DNA of 64,000 nt from Ailanthus altissimus (GCA_946807835.1 OX327704.1:2170001-2234000); one strand, 5' to 3'. Positions 34,711-47,508 are shown, counted from the first letter of the stretch. A program made the numbers and translations. The notes: a model not told the origin generated them from the sequence alone.

Positions 34711-36819
34711 TTTATTTAAAAAAATTGACCTTTTATATTCTTAAATACTAGTAAATAAAATTTTTTATAAAACACTTAAAATGTCAAGTACTAAATATCA
34801 ACTTTAAAGATATTAAAGCACATGTACCACAATAATATTTAAAATGAGTAACATTGCGTATATAAACTCTTTATATAAGCTTTCTTATAAAAATTGACAC
34901 TGTATGTAACTGTTAATTGGTAGAACCCGAAAGTTAAATGAAATAAATTGAAATGAATAATGTAGAATAATATTTATATGTTATGTCAATTTATATAAAG
35001 TAATTTTTATACATATATTTTTTAAAACTATAAATAATGAGTAATGGTATAATATTTAGTACTTAAAAAAATTTATTAAGAAAAGATTATTTTAATTTAT
35101 AAATAGAACGTTTTTTTTTTTTTACACACAATATTAGAGCTTTACACAGATTTATTTGGGCTAATTAGTTGTTCTTGGGCTGTTTTTTTTTTTTTTTTTG
35201 GTTGAAAATTTATACTCTTTTATATTATTATAAGTATAAACATCAAACTAAGTGCAAATTTTCATTTGGGCCTTAAACAAGATTAATCATATATCAATAA
35301 TGGTTATATTTTTATAGAATCTAATTAATTATTTCATTTATATCTGTTCTGTTTTATTTTTTTTTACTAGAAAAAATGCCTTAGTATATTTTCTATTAGT
35401 AAAAGAATAAGACCCTAAGTTGTTTCTTATTAGTAAAATGTAGTATATACTTTAGCTGTTTCTTACTAAGTATATTATTTTATAAAGGTGTTTTTGTGCT
35501 TATATAAACGACAGTGTAAATGTAAATATTGTATCTCATAATTCTTTCTCATTATAATAAAAGATAGCAGCAACAGTAGTGGATGTAGCCCTAAGTTAAG
35601 TGTGAAGCATTATAAATTTCATGCTTATTTTTATTCTTTTATTATTTTTATTGCTCTTGTTTATAAGTGGATTAAGATTTAATGTGTAACAATAATCAGT
35701 TTCTAAAATGAAAAAAACAAAGAAATTATTTAAGTACATAGATAATTCTTCAACTCTTTGAATAATTATTTTAAAAACAATTGATTTTGACTAATAAATC
35801 CATAAGTCTTCAATAAAAGCCAAAAAATTTTCTCTTAACATAGAATATATATTTTTTAATTAGTAAAAATTACTAATATAGTAAAAAAATTACTAGAAAC
35901 AAAAAAAAAATTTAATTAGTAAATTTTTTTGAGGTGGTATAAAAAAAGTTTAAAATTGAAGCTAATTTTAGTTGCTTATTCATTTTTTCACTAACTATAT
36001 ATTTTTTTTTAATTAGAGGATCTTCTTTCTTATTCAAGCTTTTAGTTCCGACAAATATAACTATCTCATTTTAAATCATATTTAAAATTTTTCATTAAAG
36101 AAAATTTTCATTTGTTAAAAATCATGAACTTGCATAAAATTTTCGGTTGATCAATCGCAAACAATTTGGTAACATATACATATAATGGCAATTACAAAAT
36201 GTGGAAAAGGGTTAGATTTGTTGTACCGAACTACCTTAATGAGATTTAAAGAAACGTTCATGTCTCATAATTGCATTAAGTTGTTGAAATCTTTTATTTT
36301 AAGTATCTAATTTGACTCCAAACCATGACTTTTTCTTGCTGATGATGCATATTCATCTATGTAAGATGTTTGAATAAATTGCTTTGTTTGCACATTGCTT
36401 TTTCTTTTTTAAAATCAAATTTTGATTGTAGCTAGAGAAAATTTAAAATACATAAAGAAAAAAATATTATAAAATAATTATTAAAATAATTATTCAATAA
36501 TATTATCATTTAGAGAAAATTTAAAATATGTTAGAGACAATATAAAACAATTATTAAAATAATTATGATGTGCATTTAAGACTCACCCCTTTATATATAA
36601 TACCCGCTTTCGGTATAAAGTTTAAATTTGATCTTAAGCTTTGTAATCCAAAACACTCCACAAAGTTAAGAGGTATATCAGTTTTTAAAGTCCCATAGTT
36701 TTTGGTATTCTAGATTCGTGCATTCGCTGGAACAAAACTCGTCTATACATATATATATATAAAAAAAAAAATTAGTGGGTTACAGTGAATTATGTAATTC
36801 ATATAATACTATTTGGTTA

Positions 36820-36824
36820 ACTTA
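36820..36824. repeat. Target-site duplication ACTTA (left copy)
   Basis: ACTTA flanks copia C on the left and is repeated at 42402-42406. Confidence 0.85.
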
Positions 36825-37298
36825 TATCGGGGAATTTACAAAGAAATTACAAGTAAAATTATAAATAATTTCTTTCTTTTTAGAAGCACGTAGATAATTA
36901 GGCCGAGGCACGGATATCTTGCTCTCTTTAAGGAGATTCAAGCCTATTAGTGCAGTAGTCTATCTCTTGACTTGTCCTCTCCAAAATATAACAGCCCAAT
37001 TGAAACGTTGTATAACTCACACCTATCTGCACAAGGAGATGAGACCAAAACTATACAACACGAACACCTTTCTTTGGCCAATAAAAGAACACAAGAGAAT
37101 TAAAAAATAATCAGAAAAGATGGGGGAGACTTATATAGATGTATATGTACACCTAATTAATAAATACTAATCAATTAATCTTCCAAGTAAGAAGATGAAA
37201 GATGAGAAGACTTCAAATTAATAGGAAGATGAAAGATGAAAAGACTCCAAATTAATCTTCCACTAAAAACAACAATTAATATTGAAAATGTACCAACA
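36825..37298 (-). repeat. Copia C 3' LTR (474 bp)
   Basis: It reads TATCGGGGAATTTAC where the partner has TGTTGGGGAATTTAC, so the TG terminus is mutated. It ends TACCAACA. It has a single copy of the block that is duplicated in the right LTR. Confidence 0.9.
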
Positions 37299-37866
37299 TT
37301 CCCCCACTCATTTTTAATATTAGCTGGAAAAGAATACGAACACGAATATCGGCCAAAGATATATTATTATGCATCATGAAGGTGTGACTCTGCATTAAAC
37401 CTCCATTAGTGAAACAATAACTCTTACTCTAGAGTTGATAGTAGTCTCAGACTTGAACTAACCACTGCTTAAGGGAAATAAGAATTACTACTCACACATA
37501 ATAATTCAGGTGTTAATAAAATAAGCTTTAATAGCCAGCACATTATGGCCTTGTGCTAATCCCGATTTTCATGAGTGTATATGAGAACTAGCCCAATTCT
37601 CATTGAGAGCGGCCTCACTCTCACACTTATATAGGTAAAATCCGTCAAGGATGTTCCTGTAACTGTAACATCCCACTTAAAACGAGATACAGATTTTATT
37701 AAGAGTTTAAATAAACTCAACCCTCCAAAACATTACAGGCATGCACTCTACACCATAGGGATGAGTAAAAGGTGAGTGCACCTTCGACCATCGTATGATT
37801 CGTTCTTCCCATTAAACCTTATTCTTAGGATCTCTAATCACAAGGTTGGGTATCCTCATACATGAT
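37299..37866 (-). other. Copia C 3' non-coding region
   Basis: About 570 bases between the end of pol and the 3' LTR without coding potential. This is longer than in copies A and B and may hold element-specific regulatory or packaging sequence. Nothing recognisable is seen. Confidence 0.5.
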
Positions 37867-40800
37867 TCATGATTGTACGGGCTTTAATCCCATCCCCCTC
37901 GATGTACTCCAAACCTTTTCTTTTGTCAAGGCCTTGGTCAATGGATCTGCAAGATTATCACAAGATCTCACATAAGTCACATTAATGGTACCATTACTTA
38001 AATAAGATCTCACAATACTGTGTTTTCTCCTTATAGGTCTGGATTTGCCGTTATAATAACGATTTTTCCCTCTGCCAATAGCAGCAGTACTATCACAGTT
38101 AATCAGAATGGGCAGTATCGGCTTCTCCCAAATTGGAATCTCATGCAACAAATCTTTTAACCAATTTGCTTCTTCACCTACTGAAGTCAAAGCAATTAAC
38201 TCAGCCTCCATGGTTGAATTAGCAATAATGGTTTGCTTCTTTGATTTCCAACAAATTGCGCCATCACCCATTGTGAATATATAACCAAAAGTAGAACAAG
38301 AATCATCTGACGCAGTGTTACCTGCATCACTAAACCCTTCAAGTACAACAGGATATTTATGGTAAAATAAATCATAGTTTTTAGTGCCAAGTAAATATTT
38401 CATAACTCTCTCAATGGCTAGCCAATGCTCTTTACCTGGCTTACTGGTAAACCTGCTAAGTACTCTAATTGCATAAGCAATGTCAGGTCTAGTACAATCA
38501 GTCGCATATCTCAAACTACCAATTATGCTAGCATATTCCTTTTGATTAATCATATCACTTTCATTTTCCACATGAAGTAATTCAACACTAGAATCAAAAT
38601 GAGTACAAACATGCTTGCAATCAACAACATTAAACTTTCTCAAAATTTTCTCAACATAGTGCGACTGATCAAGAAAAATACCATCACATGTTCTAGTAAT
38701 TTTCGTGCTCAAAATTACATTAGCCTCACCAAGATCTTTCATATCAAAATGACTCTTAAGCATATTTTTTGTTTCATTAATAACACTTAAGTTTGAGCCA
38801 TAGATCAATAAGTCATCAACATATAAACTAATAATAACATGTGAATTACCCCAAGATTTATAATATATGCATTTGTCACACTCATTGGACTTATATCCAT
38901 TTTCAATCATGCAGGAATCGAATTTCTCATGCCATTGTTTAGGTGCCTGCTTTAAGCCATAAAGAGACTTAGTTAACTTACAGACTTTGTTCTCTTGGCC
39001 AGGCTCCACAAAACCTTCAGGCTGGTCCATATAAATCTTCTCGTCCAAATCTCCATTCAGAAAAGCTGTTTTCACATTCATTTGATGAATGATTAGATCA
39101 TGAATAGATGCAATAGCAATCAATAATCTAATGGATGTAATTCTTGTAACAGGAGAAAATGTATCAAAGAAGTTAAGATCAGCTTTCTGTTTAAAGCCTT
39201 TAGCCACAAGTCTAGCTTTAAACTTATCAATGCTACCATCTGGCTTGAGCTTCTTTCTCAGGATCCATTTACACCCAATAGTTTTGCAACTAGGAGGTAA
39301 ATTCACTAATTTCCACGTATTATTGAAAGTTAGTGACTCCATCTCATCGTTGACAGCTTCTCTCCAAAATATTGCATCAGGTGATGAAAGAGCTTCCTGC
39401 AAAGTAACTGGATTTTCCTCAATATTATAAACAACAAAATCTGGGCCAAAATCTTTTTCAACTCTAGCTTTTTTACTTCTTCTCGGTTCAAACTCAACAT
39501 TTTCTTCAACTTGTGAAGCAGGAGTAGAAGAGCTAGGTTGTGAAAAACTTTGTTGGTTGCCCCTACTATTTTCAGATTTAAAAGAAAATTTCTCTTCATG
39601 GAAGATAGCATCACCTGATTCAAAGATCACATTATTTTCAATATCAAGAAATCTATAAGCTGTACTATTTAGAGCATAACCAAGAAAAACACAAGTAGAG
39701 GCTTTCACGCCCAGTTTAGGCCTTTTAGGGTCGGTTAACCTCACAAAGGCTAAACAGCCCCACACACGAAAATAACTCAAATTTGGCATGTGGCCCTCCA
39801 CACCTCAAAAGGTGTGATCTTTGTTTTCTTGTGAGGCACCCTGTTCAACACATAACAAGCAGTTAAAACCGCTTCACCCCAAAGATTAGAAAGAGCACCT
39901 GAATCAATCATCATAGCATTAGTCAAACCAATCAAGGTTCTATTTTTCGTTTCTGTTACGCCATTAGATGCAGGAGAATATGGTGGTGTAGTTTCATGTA
40001 TAATTCCTAATGATTGTACATAGGAATTAAACTCAAAAGACTCATATTCTCTCCCTCTATCACTTCGGAGCCTCCTAATTTTTCTCCCTAATTGATTTTC
40101 AACTTCAAGAAGGAACTCTTTAAATTTCGCAAAGGCATCACTTTTATTTTTCATCAAATATACAAAAGTATACATGGAGCAATCATCAATAAAAGTAATA
40201 AAATATCTATTTTCTCCTCTAGTCAAAAACCCTTCAAATTCACAAATATCAGTATGAATCAAATCCAACAATTCTGAATTTCTTTCAACACTTTTGTGAG
40301 GTTTTTTGGTGATTTTAGCTTTACTACAAGTCTCACATTTCTCAAAATTCTTTTTCACAGTTGGAATTAGATTCAAGCTACTCATGATTCCCACATATTT
40401 ATTATTTATGTGACACAAACGTGCATGCCAAAAATTCAAAAAAGAAAGCATGTAAACGAAAGTAGATGCTTTATTATTCTCAACATTCAATTTAAACATG
40501 CCATCACAAGCATAACCCTTGCCCACAAATACACCATTTTTGGTAATCACATATTGATCGGATTTCATAATCTGTTTAAAGCCAGCCTTATTAAGAAGAA
40601 AACTAGACATCAAATTTTTCCTCATAGAAGGAGTATGCAACACATCTTTTAAGGTTAACATCCTTCCGGAAGTAAACTTGAGCTCCACCTCACCACTTCC
40701 AAGCACTTGAGTAGTTGACGAATTACCAAGCATCACTGTTGTTGGCTCCTTATAAGGAGTGTAATTCTTGAACCAATCCTTGTTAAAGCACACATGTCTA

Positions 40801-41945
40801 TTGGCACCAGAATCGGCCCACCATCCTTCCACACTTGAAACCATATTCACATCGATGATCATTGCAACATATGGTTCTTTGATAACATGAGCTTGAGGAA
40901 TAGGCTCACATTTTCGGTGTCGGCGAAATCGAGCAATATGCCCACTCTTGCCGCACACAAAACAAACTGAAGGATGAGATTGGTTCTTGTTCTCTTGGCT
41001 TGGGTTTCCCTTATTTTGATGGTGAGGCTTCCCAAACTTTTTCATACTCTTCTTCTTAGGCTGAAAATGACCATGTCTCATATGATTAATATTTTTGGGC
41101 AAGGTATTATTTGACGAAACTAAATTTACCTTGGTGGAGTTAGCATTGCTTTCTTGCATAAGAACATTTTGTCCTCTTGCTTCCTCCTCTACACGAATGC
41201 GTATAATTAATGTCTCCAAGGAAATCTCCTTTTGCTTGTGACGCATTGTTTTTTGGAACTCTCTCCAAGAAGGCAGCAATTTGTCGATGATTCCAGCCAC
41301 AACGAGATTGTCTCCGATCTTGACACCGTCGGATGTGACTTCAGCGATAATCATTTGGAAATCCTAAACTTGCTCCGCAACCGATTTTCCATCCACCATT
41401 TGAAAGCAGAAAAAGCGGCTTGCAGCATATTTCTTTGCGCCAGCCTCCTCGGTGTCATACTTACTCTGCAAAGCTTTCCAAATCTTTTTGGCAGAATAGT
41501 AAGTGGTATCATAATAATCATAAAAATGATCAGCAAGACAATTCAAGAGATAATAACGGCATTTATACTCATCTTTTTCATATTTCTGGACTATTTCTTT
41601 ATGGTCATAGAGCTCATCTTCGTTCATGCCCTCGGTACTCTCCTTGTTTGGATTTTTATCGGTAAGGACGTAGGCCACCTTGAGAAGATTGAGATAGAAA
41701 AGGACTTTCCCCTTCCACCTCTTGAAGTGAGCTCCTTTGAAGCGGAATGGCTTGTTGAGATCTCCAACATTGTCAGACGACTTCTCGGGTACAAGTTTGA
41801 TATCTTTGATTCTCCTTAAAATTGTTGGGGAATTTACAAAGAAATTACAAGTAAAATTACAAATAATTTCTTTCTTCCTAGAAGCACGTAGACAATCAGG
41901 CTGAGGCGCGGATATCTCGCTCTCTTTAAGGAGATTCAAGCCCAC
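37867..41945 (-). pseudogene. Copia C gag-pol polyprotein, one stop and one frameshift
   Basis: The frame is open from an ATG at 41945 within the 5' LTR through gag ([16 protein letters not shown] at about 41755). A stop lies at about 41364-41366. Then come a zinc knuckle whose last Cys is Arg (about 40925), protease ADSGA (about 40815), integrase HHCC and DDE motifs, a one-base frameshift near 39800, reverse transcriptase YVDDLLIYG (about 38815) and RNase H up to 37867. The true gag start may lie near 41790, but no ATG is present there in frame. Repair of two lesions would separate it from an open element, so it is probably the youngest insertion. Confidence 0.9.
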
Positions 41946-42127
41946 TAGTGCAGTAGTCTATCTCTTGACTTGTCCCCTCCAGGATACAACAGCCCAACTG
42001 AAACGTTGTATGACTCACACTTATCTGCACAAGGAGATGAGACCAAAGCTACACAACACGAACACCTTTCTTTGGCCAATAAAAGAACACAAGAGAGTTG
42101 AAAAATAATCAGAAAAGATGGGGGAGA

Positions 42128-42135
42128 CTTATATA
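42128..42135 (-). promoter_or_regulatory. TATA box of copia C 5' LTR
   Basis: The minus strand reads TATATAAGTCTCCC; the same site exists in the other LTR. Confidence 0.5.
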
Positions 42136-42160
42136 GATATATATATACCTAATTAATAAA

Positions 42161-42374
42161 TACTAATCAATTAATCTTCCAAGTAAGAAGATGAAAGATA
42201 AGAAGACTTCAAATTAATAGGAAGATAAAAGATGAAAAGACTCCAAATTAATCTTCCACTAAAAACATACTAATCAATTAATCTTCCAAGTAAAAAGATG
42301 AAAGATGAGAAGACTTCAAATTAATAAGAAGATGAAAGATGAAAAGACTCCAAATTAATCTTTCACTAAAAACA
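42161..42374 (+). repeat. 107-bp tandem duplication inside copia C 5' LTR
   Basis: TACTAATCAATTAATCTTCC begins both units (42161 and 42268). Each unit also contains two shorter GAAGATGAAAGATGA-like motifs. Confidence 0.88.
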
Positions 42375-42401
42375 ACAATTAATATTAAAAATGTACCAAC
42401 A

Positions 42402-42406
42402 ACTTA
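42402..42406. repeat. Target-site duplication ACTTA (right copy)
   Basis: Matches 36820-36824 exactly. Confidence 0.85.
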
Positions 42407-44499
42407 TGACTTTTGTACCATTCATATTATATAATTATATCAAATATTTAAATACTCATTATATAATTAACTCCGTTACTTATTAAAATAAAACTCATTT
42501 GTGTTTAACATTTTTTTTATGTCAACATGAAAGAGTTTATTTTATTAGTATCACATTTTACATTGAATAAAAATTAGATAGATTTTTTTTTATATATGAG
42601 ATATGTAGTATTATTTAATAGGCTAAATTGTTTTATCAATTGCAAGCGCTCGGTTTGTAACAAGTGATATCAAAATAGATTCAAATTTTCATTCGCATAT
42701 AGATCTTAAAATTGTCCTAATAAATATTACCACATGAGAAATGGGTCCTATATATCCATGAGAGGATGGGTATTATGAGTTAATTAGATCCTAAAAATTT
42801 TGTGTCTTGAGTTTTAATAAAAATTGTCAAATGAATAATAGGTCTTTATGTCCCTAAGAAATGAACAATACAAACAATGTTGATTTCTGAATTTAGACCG
42901 GATCGTAATAAGCACATCATATAATTGAATAAAAACAAATATTACGTTTCGTATTAAATAAAAATTAAGTAAATTTTAAATATATATATATATAAATAAA
43001 TATTATTATTTAACAAACTAATCTTTTAGATCAATAATAAGCACTCAACCTTCGACACTAGTAATCTCATTTGCGACAATTAACAAACAATTGTTGTTCT
43101 TTGTCCAAAAAATAACAAGTGTTTTCTAGTTCAATAATTTAAAGGCAATTAATTATTACACACATTGTCCGGGGTTCCACGGTCTTATAATTTAAGCCAT
43201 CATCATCAAATTATTAAGCTTATTTTTCACTATATTACCAACATAGCGTCATGTATTATAATTATTAAATACATATTGCGTTCCAATATTTAATTTTTAA
43301 AATACTTTGTAAGAAATTTATTAAGACCCACTTAAATTAAGTTCGCTTATTTTTTATATCAAATATCTACTTCTATATAAAGAAGTCAATTTTTATTTTG
43401 AAAAAATAAAAATTTACTCTAATTTGCACATATAAAAATTTAAACTTTCGGTACTTTTTTTCGGGTACACATTGTTATTGATATACATTAAATTGTATTA
43501 TTGAATATTTCATCAAATTATACAATAAAAATTATCAAAAATATTATTTTACACCTTAAAATAAAAATTAATTTTTTTTTTACAATTTTATATCTCAAAA
43601 TAGATATTTTTAAATTTGAAAATATGATCGATCCATAATTATACTTTAGCCTTAAACTTTTTAATTTAAATAATTTGGTCCTCCATCTTTTAAATTATGG
43701 TTTTGCTCTTTAAATATCAGATGGTTATCACTTTCTCTAAAGAATGAGATTTAAGTATGTCTAATGATATAAGAATAAATTTCTCTCAAATTTAAAGTAA
43801 ATATAACTTCTCATTAAGTATATATATTCAAACTACATACTACAATTGGTCCAAACAATTTCTCAACAAATACATGACTAATGATGCTAATACCTTAAAA
43901 AAAGAGAAAAAGTTCTAATAGATAATCAATAATGTAATCACCTAAAAAGAAATGTTTTAAATGAGCAACATGGGCAAAAATCATTCTCTCTTGATAGTTG
44001 ATATTGAGAGACAAAAGCAATGGCCAATGGATACACAAATATGACAAAACATAAGGGGTCCAATATGGAATCATTATGAGTACTATATACTATATAGTTC
44101 TTAAATAAGGCAAGCATAATGAGCTATATCCTCATATTATAAAGAATTTCAGTAGTATCATAAATTTGGTTAAAAGGGTTTTGTCATTTGTCATCTCAAA
44201 GAAAAGGAGAAAAGGGAAAGAAAAAAAAAAAGATACAAGAACTAAGACTCTTCTCCTTTCTACCACAACCTTTATTTCTCAATTATGAATTATTTTTCCT
44301 TAAATAATTATTACAAGAGCAACCACCCATCTAACTTTTGTTAGAACTAATTTATTTTTTGTCTTTTAAACCCCACACCCCACACTCAACCATATATCTC
44401 AGCAAGCACATAAATGGTAGTAATTATGTGGGTGCAACCTTTTACCTTCAATAGTTTGTAAAGAGGAAACAATTTATAAATTTTTTTTTTTTGGAAAAA

Positions 44500-44694
44500 T
44501 TGTTAGTTACTTATTTTTTATTTTGTGTTTTTACCACTTTTTTCTTCTGATTTTTAATAAGTACTTATCTCCGCATTTCATTACACTTTCTCATCTCTAA
44601 AAGGGATCAATTATCCCCTTAAAAATGGAATATTAAAATTTATTAGGAGACAAAGTGATCAAAACACAAAACTACAAAAAAGTAACTAGTAATT
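44500..44694. repeat. Hairpin MITE, family 2, full copy
   Basis: The left end GTTAGTTACTTATTTTTTAT and the right end AAAAAAGTAACTAGTAA are inverted repeats. Inside, TTTTGTGTTTTTACCACTTT mirrors AAAGTGATCAAAACACAAAA. It is about 195 bp with no coding capacity. Confidence 0.6.
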
Positions 44695-44969
44695 TCCTTT
44701 TCTTTTTTTTTTTTTGGGACAAAATTTCCTTTTCTCTTTTTGTTCTATATATAAAGATTTTCAATACCTTTTTCTAAATTTTAGGTTATATAGTTATGTT
44801 GGAAAGTAATTTAAAATATCTAATAACTTTTTTCAAATGCACTCAAATATTTGTTTTAAGTTTGTGCACCTCTGATTTTGGTTAGGGATTAAAACTTTGA
44901 TAAAAGTTAAAGTTGTTTTTAGTTTCTCTAGTTGTAAGAATACCGATTTATAACCTTATCTCTTCTTTT

Positions 44970-45130
44970 TATTGATTTTTTTACTAAGTATTATTATTAT
45001 TCTCTTTTTAGGGGATAATTGATCACTTTTAAAAGAGAAATAATATTAAAGAAAAAGGATATTGGTACTTATTGAAAAAATAAAAAAAAATTACAAAACC
45101 ATAAAAAAAATAGTTAGTAATTATTTATTT
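44970..45130. repeat. Hairpin MITE, family 2, partial copy
   Basis: It contains GGGGATAATTGATCACTTTT, the reverse of the GATCAATTATCCCC centre of the copy at 44500-44694, and ends with AATAGTTAGTAATTA. The left boundary is unclear. Confidence 0.45.
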
Positions 45131-45678
45131 ATTTATTATGACAAAAGTTCAAATCAAAAGAGAAAAGAGAATGACGCTAATATGGAAATTATAGAAATTC
45201 TATATAAATTGGTAAGTTTTGATTTAAATTTGTTATTCCATCAAGATTAATAAGCATTTATTTTTTTGTATTTGTGTTAATAGCTTAATGATAAAAAGTC
45301 GATAGTACATACTATCTTTACTAAAAATGAAAGTTCAGAGTTCAATTTTTTTTTTAATTTTAAATTAAAAAAAAGTATTTATTACTTAAATTTGGGAACG
45401 TTTTTTCTTATAAGCTAGATATGTAACCATAAATTGGTAAATAAAATTAATGAAATGATCATTATTAATGTAAAATATCAAAGTTTTCATGATTTGTTTT
45501 TATATATGTAGTAAGGCTATGATATTAATTGTCGATAGACCAAGATGGATACTATCAAAGGGCTGAAAATTAGAAAAAGTTATTTGGAAATCATGAATGA
45601 TATATACACTTTTTTAATTTTTTTTTTAACTGTCACTTTTATCTTTATTTTTACCTTGATTTACACATTAAATTATTA

Positions 45679-45696
45679 ATATATATATATATATAT
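45679..45696. repeat. (AT)n microsatellite
   Basis: Nine uninterrupted AT dinucleotides. Confidence 0.85.
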
Positions 45697-46495
45697 GTAA
45701 AGGGGAAATTCCAACTTATGTGCTTTACTTTGGTGAAAACAAGGTGCATTGCCCTTTGTAATTTTTAAGAGAGTAGCTAAGCAACCTGCCACCTCTTGAC
45801 TAAGTGGTGGTTGGGTAGTCTTGGTTCTCAGTAATTTAGGATTAAGATTTGAGCCCTTTTTATGTATGGATAAGAATAGTTTTTCTGAATATTAGAATAT
45901 TAGATTTGGTCTTTTTTTGGGGTAGATGTTTTCGAATTTTAATAAAGTAGTTTTGATCTTCTTTGATTATAATTAGAGTAGAGTAGATTTGATCTTTTTT
46001 TATTATAAAATATTAATAAATATATTTGTAATATTAAAAAAAAGAGTAATTGAGCATTTTTTTTAGGATGAAAATAATAATAATAATAAAAGAAAGTTAA
46101 TTGGTCATTTAAAAAAAATTAAAGACTTAATGAATAAATTAAAGTATGGAAAGTGACATTCTTTTTCAAATTTTTTTCAAAGAAATGTAGTAATAAATAA
46201 TTAAAGAGAGAGAAAAGGAAAAGGAAAACATGGGTCACGGGACAAATAATCGACATGGACTTTCATGTGATGTTGCTTCACAAGCCATTTTACAGCTTCA
46301 TATGTTTGACGAAATTTTTTTTTTTTTTTTAATTTCATTTGTTTTGTTTGGTCGCTATAAATAAGCATGAAAGTCAAATTTGTTATAAAATTTTAGAATA
46401 TTTCAAATAATTGATATTGTAATTCCATTACTCAATACAATAATTTTGAATTCATTTAGACAAAATTAAATATATAATAATTTTATAGAACAAAG

Positions 46496-46514
46496 TATAT
46501 ATATATATATATAT
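46496..46514. repeat. (TA)n microsatellite
   Basis: Uninterrupted alternating T and A. Confidence 0.85.
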
Positions 46515-46927
46515 GTAATTAGCATTTAATTACTTATTTTAATAATAAAATTTGTACATTTTAAACTTAAATCAGAAGTTTAAATTTTGACAGAGATCAA
46601 AGTAATTTTAATTCGTCTGATTATTAGAAAATCAATTTTAACATTCAGACAAAAGAGGTTGAGAGGCCATTTTAATAAAGCCAAATTAATTTTTTTTTTT
46701 TTAAAAAAAAAAAGCAAAATGACCAAATTTTGTGGGTGCATTATAATAGAGTTTAAAATTTTGTAGCAAATTTTAGGTGACGTGGCCTAATCTCATTGGC
46801 CCCATGACAAGTGTTTTTTTTTAATTATTTTGCTTTGCTATACAAGAGATAACATACCTGTGAATTTGATAAATACTAACGGCGGAAGCGCGGGGACTGC
46901 ATTTGCAGTTACTACTCTCACGTTCAC

Positions 46928-46948
46928 TCTTCTCTCTCTCTCTCTCTC
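46928..46948 (+). promoter_or_regulatory. (CT)n tract in IQD promoter or leader
   Basis: About ten CT dinucleotides some 600 bases before the IQD start codon. Such pyrimidine tracts are common around plant transcription starts and 5' leaders. The role here is inferred from position. Confidence 0.5.
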
Positions 46949-47065
46949 AAGACTCTTTCCATTTTCTTCATGATCTAGCTCCTCATTTTCTCGCCACTTT
47001 CCCACACATTTTCCTGGAAAATTGTATTTGCATCTATCCATCTATTCCCCATTGGCATAAATGAG

Positions 47066-47111
47066 AATGAGAAGACCCCATTATGACAAATGAGAAGATC
47101 TCATTATGACA
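47066..47111 (+). repeat. 23-bp tandem duplication in IQD leader
   Basis: Two 23-base units starting AATGAGAAGA at 47066 and 47089 with two mismatches. The duplication multiplies upstream ATG codons in the inferred 5' leader. Confidence 0.8.
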
Positions 47112-47170
47112 AATGCTCAAGCCCACCTTCTGATTCTTCCTAACTCAACTCATCATCATCATCATCTCAG

Positions 47171-47508
47171 GTTTCTTACTTCTAAAAAAAAAATTATTTA
47201 TTGTGTAATTTTCCTTTATCTCATTATTTTTCAGTTCTTTTTTATATTTTATTTTACAGTTCATTTTCACACATCAATTTGGAGGATTTTACATCTCCAA
47301 ATTCTTGTATCATTTTAATTACATAAAGTGAACCATTTTTCTTTCATAACCAGAACGAACGAGATTTGAAATCCAAACCTTTTTTTATAAATTTAAAAAG
47401 ATTTACATCTTTAAAACCATAATTTTCATTTTTTTTAAAAATAAATCCACAATTCTTGTATCATTTAATGGCCATTTTTTAGTTAATTACTACATACATA
47501 TATTGCAG
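47171..47508 (+). other. Probable 5' UTR intron of IQD gene
   Basis: A donor-like CAG|GTTTCT at 47170/47171 and a strong acceptor ATATTGCAG at 47508, preceded by a T-rich stretch, bracket 338 non-coding bases just before the start codon exon. This is an inference from splice-site sequence; no transcript is available. Confidence 0.45.

Larger units (their letters stand above)
32793..36824. other. AT-rich intergenic region with LTR and MITE remnants
   Basis: No protein-coding gene is supported. It holds one MITE copy (about 33541-33680), a likely solo LTR (about 33836-34710) and a weaker LTR-like stretch near 35340-35650, which has TATATAAAC at about 35497 and AGTGGATGTAGCC at about 35577. Confidence 0.5.
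36825..42401 (-). mobile_element. Ty1/copia element C, complete, least damaged
   Basis: LTRs (36825-37298 and 41823-42401) and an ACTTA duplication bound an element transcribed right to left. Gag-pol spans nearly the whole interior with only one stop and one frameshift. A purine tract (minus-strand GAGTGGGGGAA) abuts the left LTR. No usual tRNA-iMet primer-binding site follows the 5' LTR. It belongs to a different lineage from copies A and B (protease [10 protein letters not shown] and a different gag). Confidence 0.92.
41823..42401 (-). repeat. Copia C 5' LTR (579 bp) with internal duplication
   Basis: It begins TGTTGGGGAAT and ends TACCAACA. It is longer than its partner because a 107-bp block (starting at 42161 and again at 42268) is tandemly duplicated. 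A minus-strand TATATAAG box lies at 42128-42135. Confidence 0.9.
42407..46900. other. AT-rich intergenic region upstream of IQD gene
   Basis: No gene is supported. The region contains two copies of a second MITE family (about 44500-45130) and AT microsatellites at 45679-45696 and 46496-46514. The last 400 bases form the probable IQD promoter. Confidence 0.55.

Noticed and set aside
36919..37110. 63-codon frame in copia C 3' LTR
   Set aside because: LTR sequence antisense to the element; the open frame is chance.
39131..39430. 99-codon plus-strand frame within copia C
   Set aside because: Antisense shadow of the reverse transcriptase region.
45062..45250. 62-codon frame
   Set aside because: Starts inside a MITE copy and is Lys/Asn-rich; composition artefact.
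47106..47318. 70-codon frame upstream of IQD
   Set aside because: Most of it lies in the inferred UTR intron; only its start matters, as an upstream ORF.
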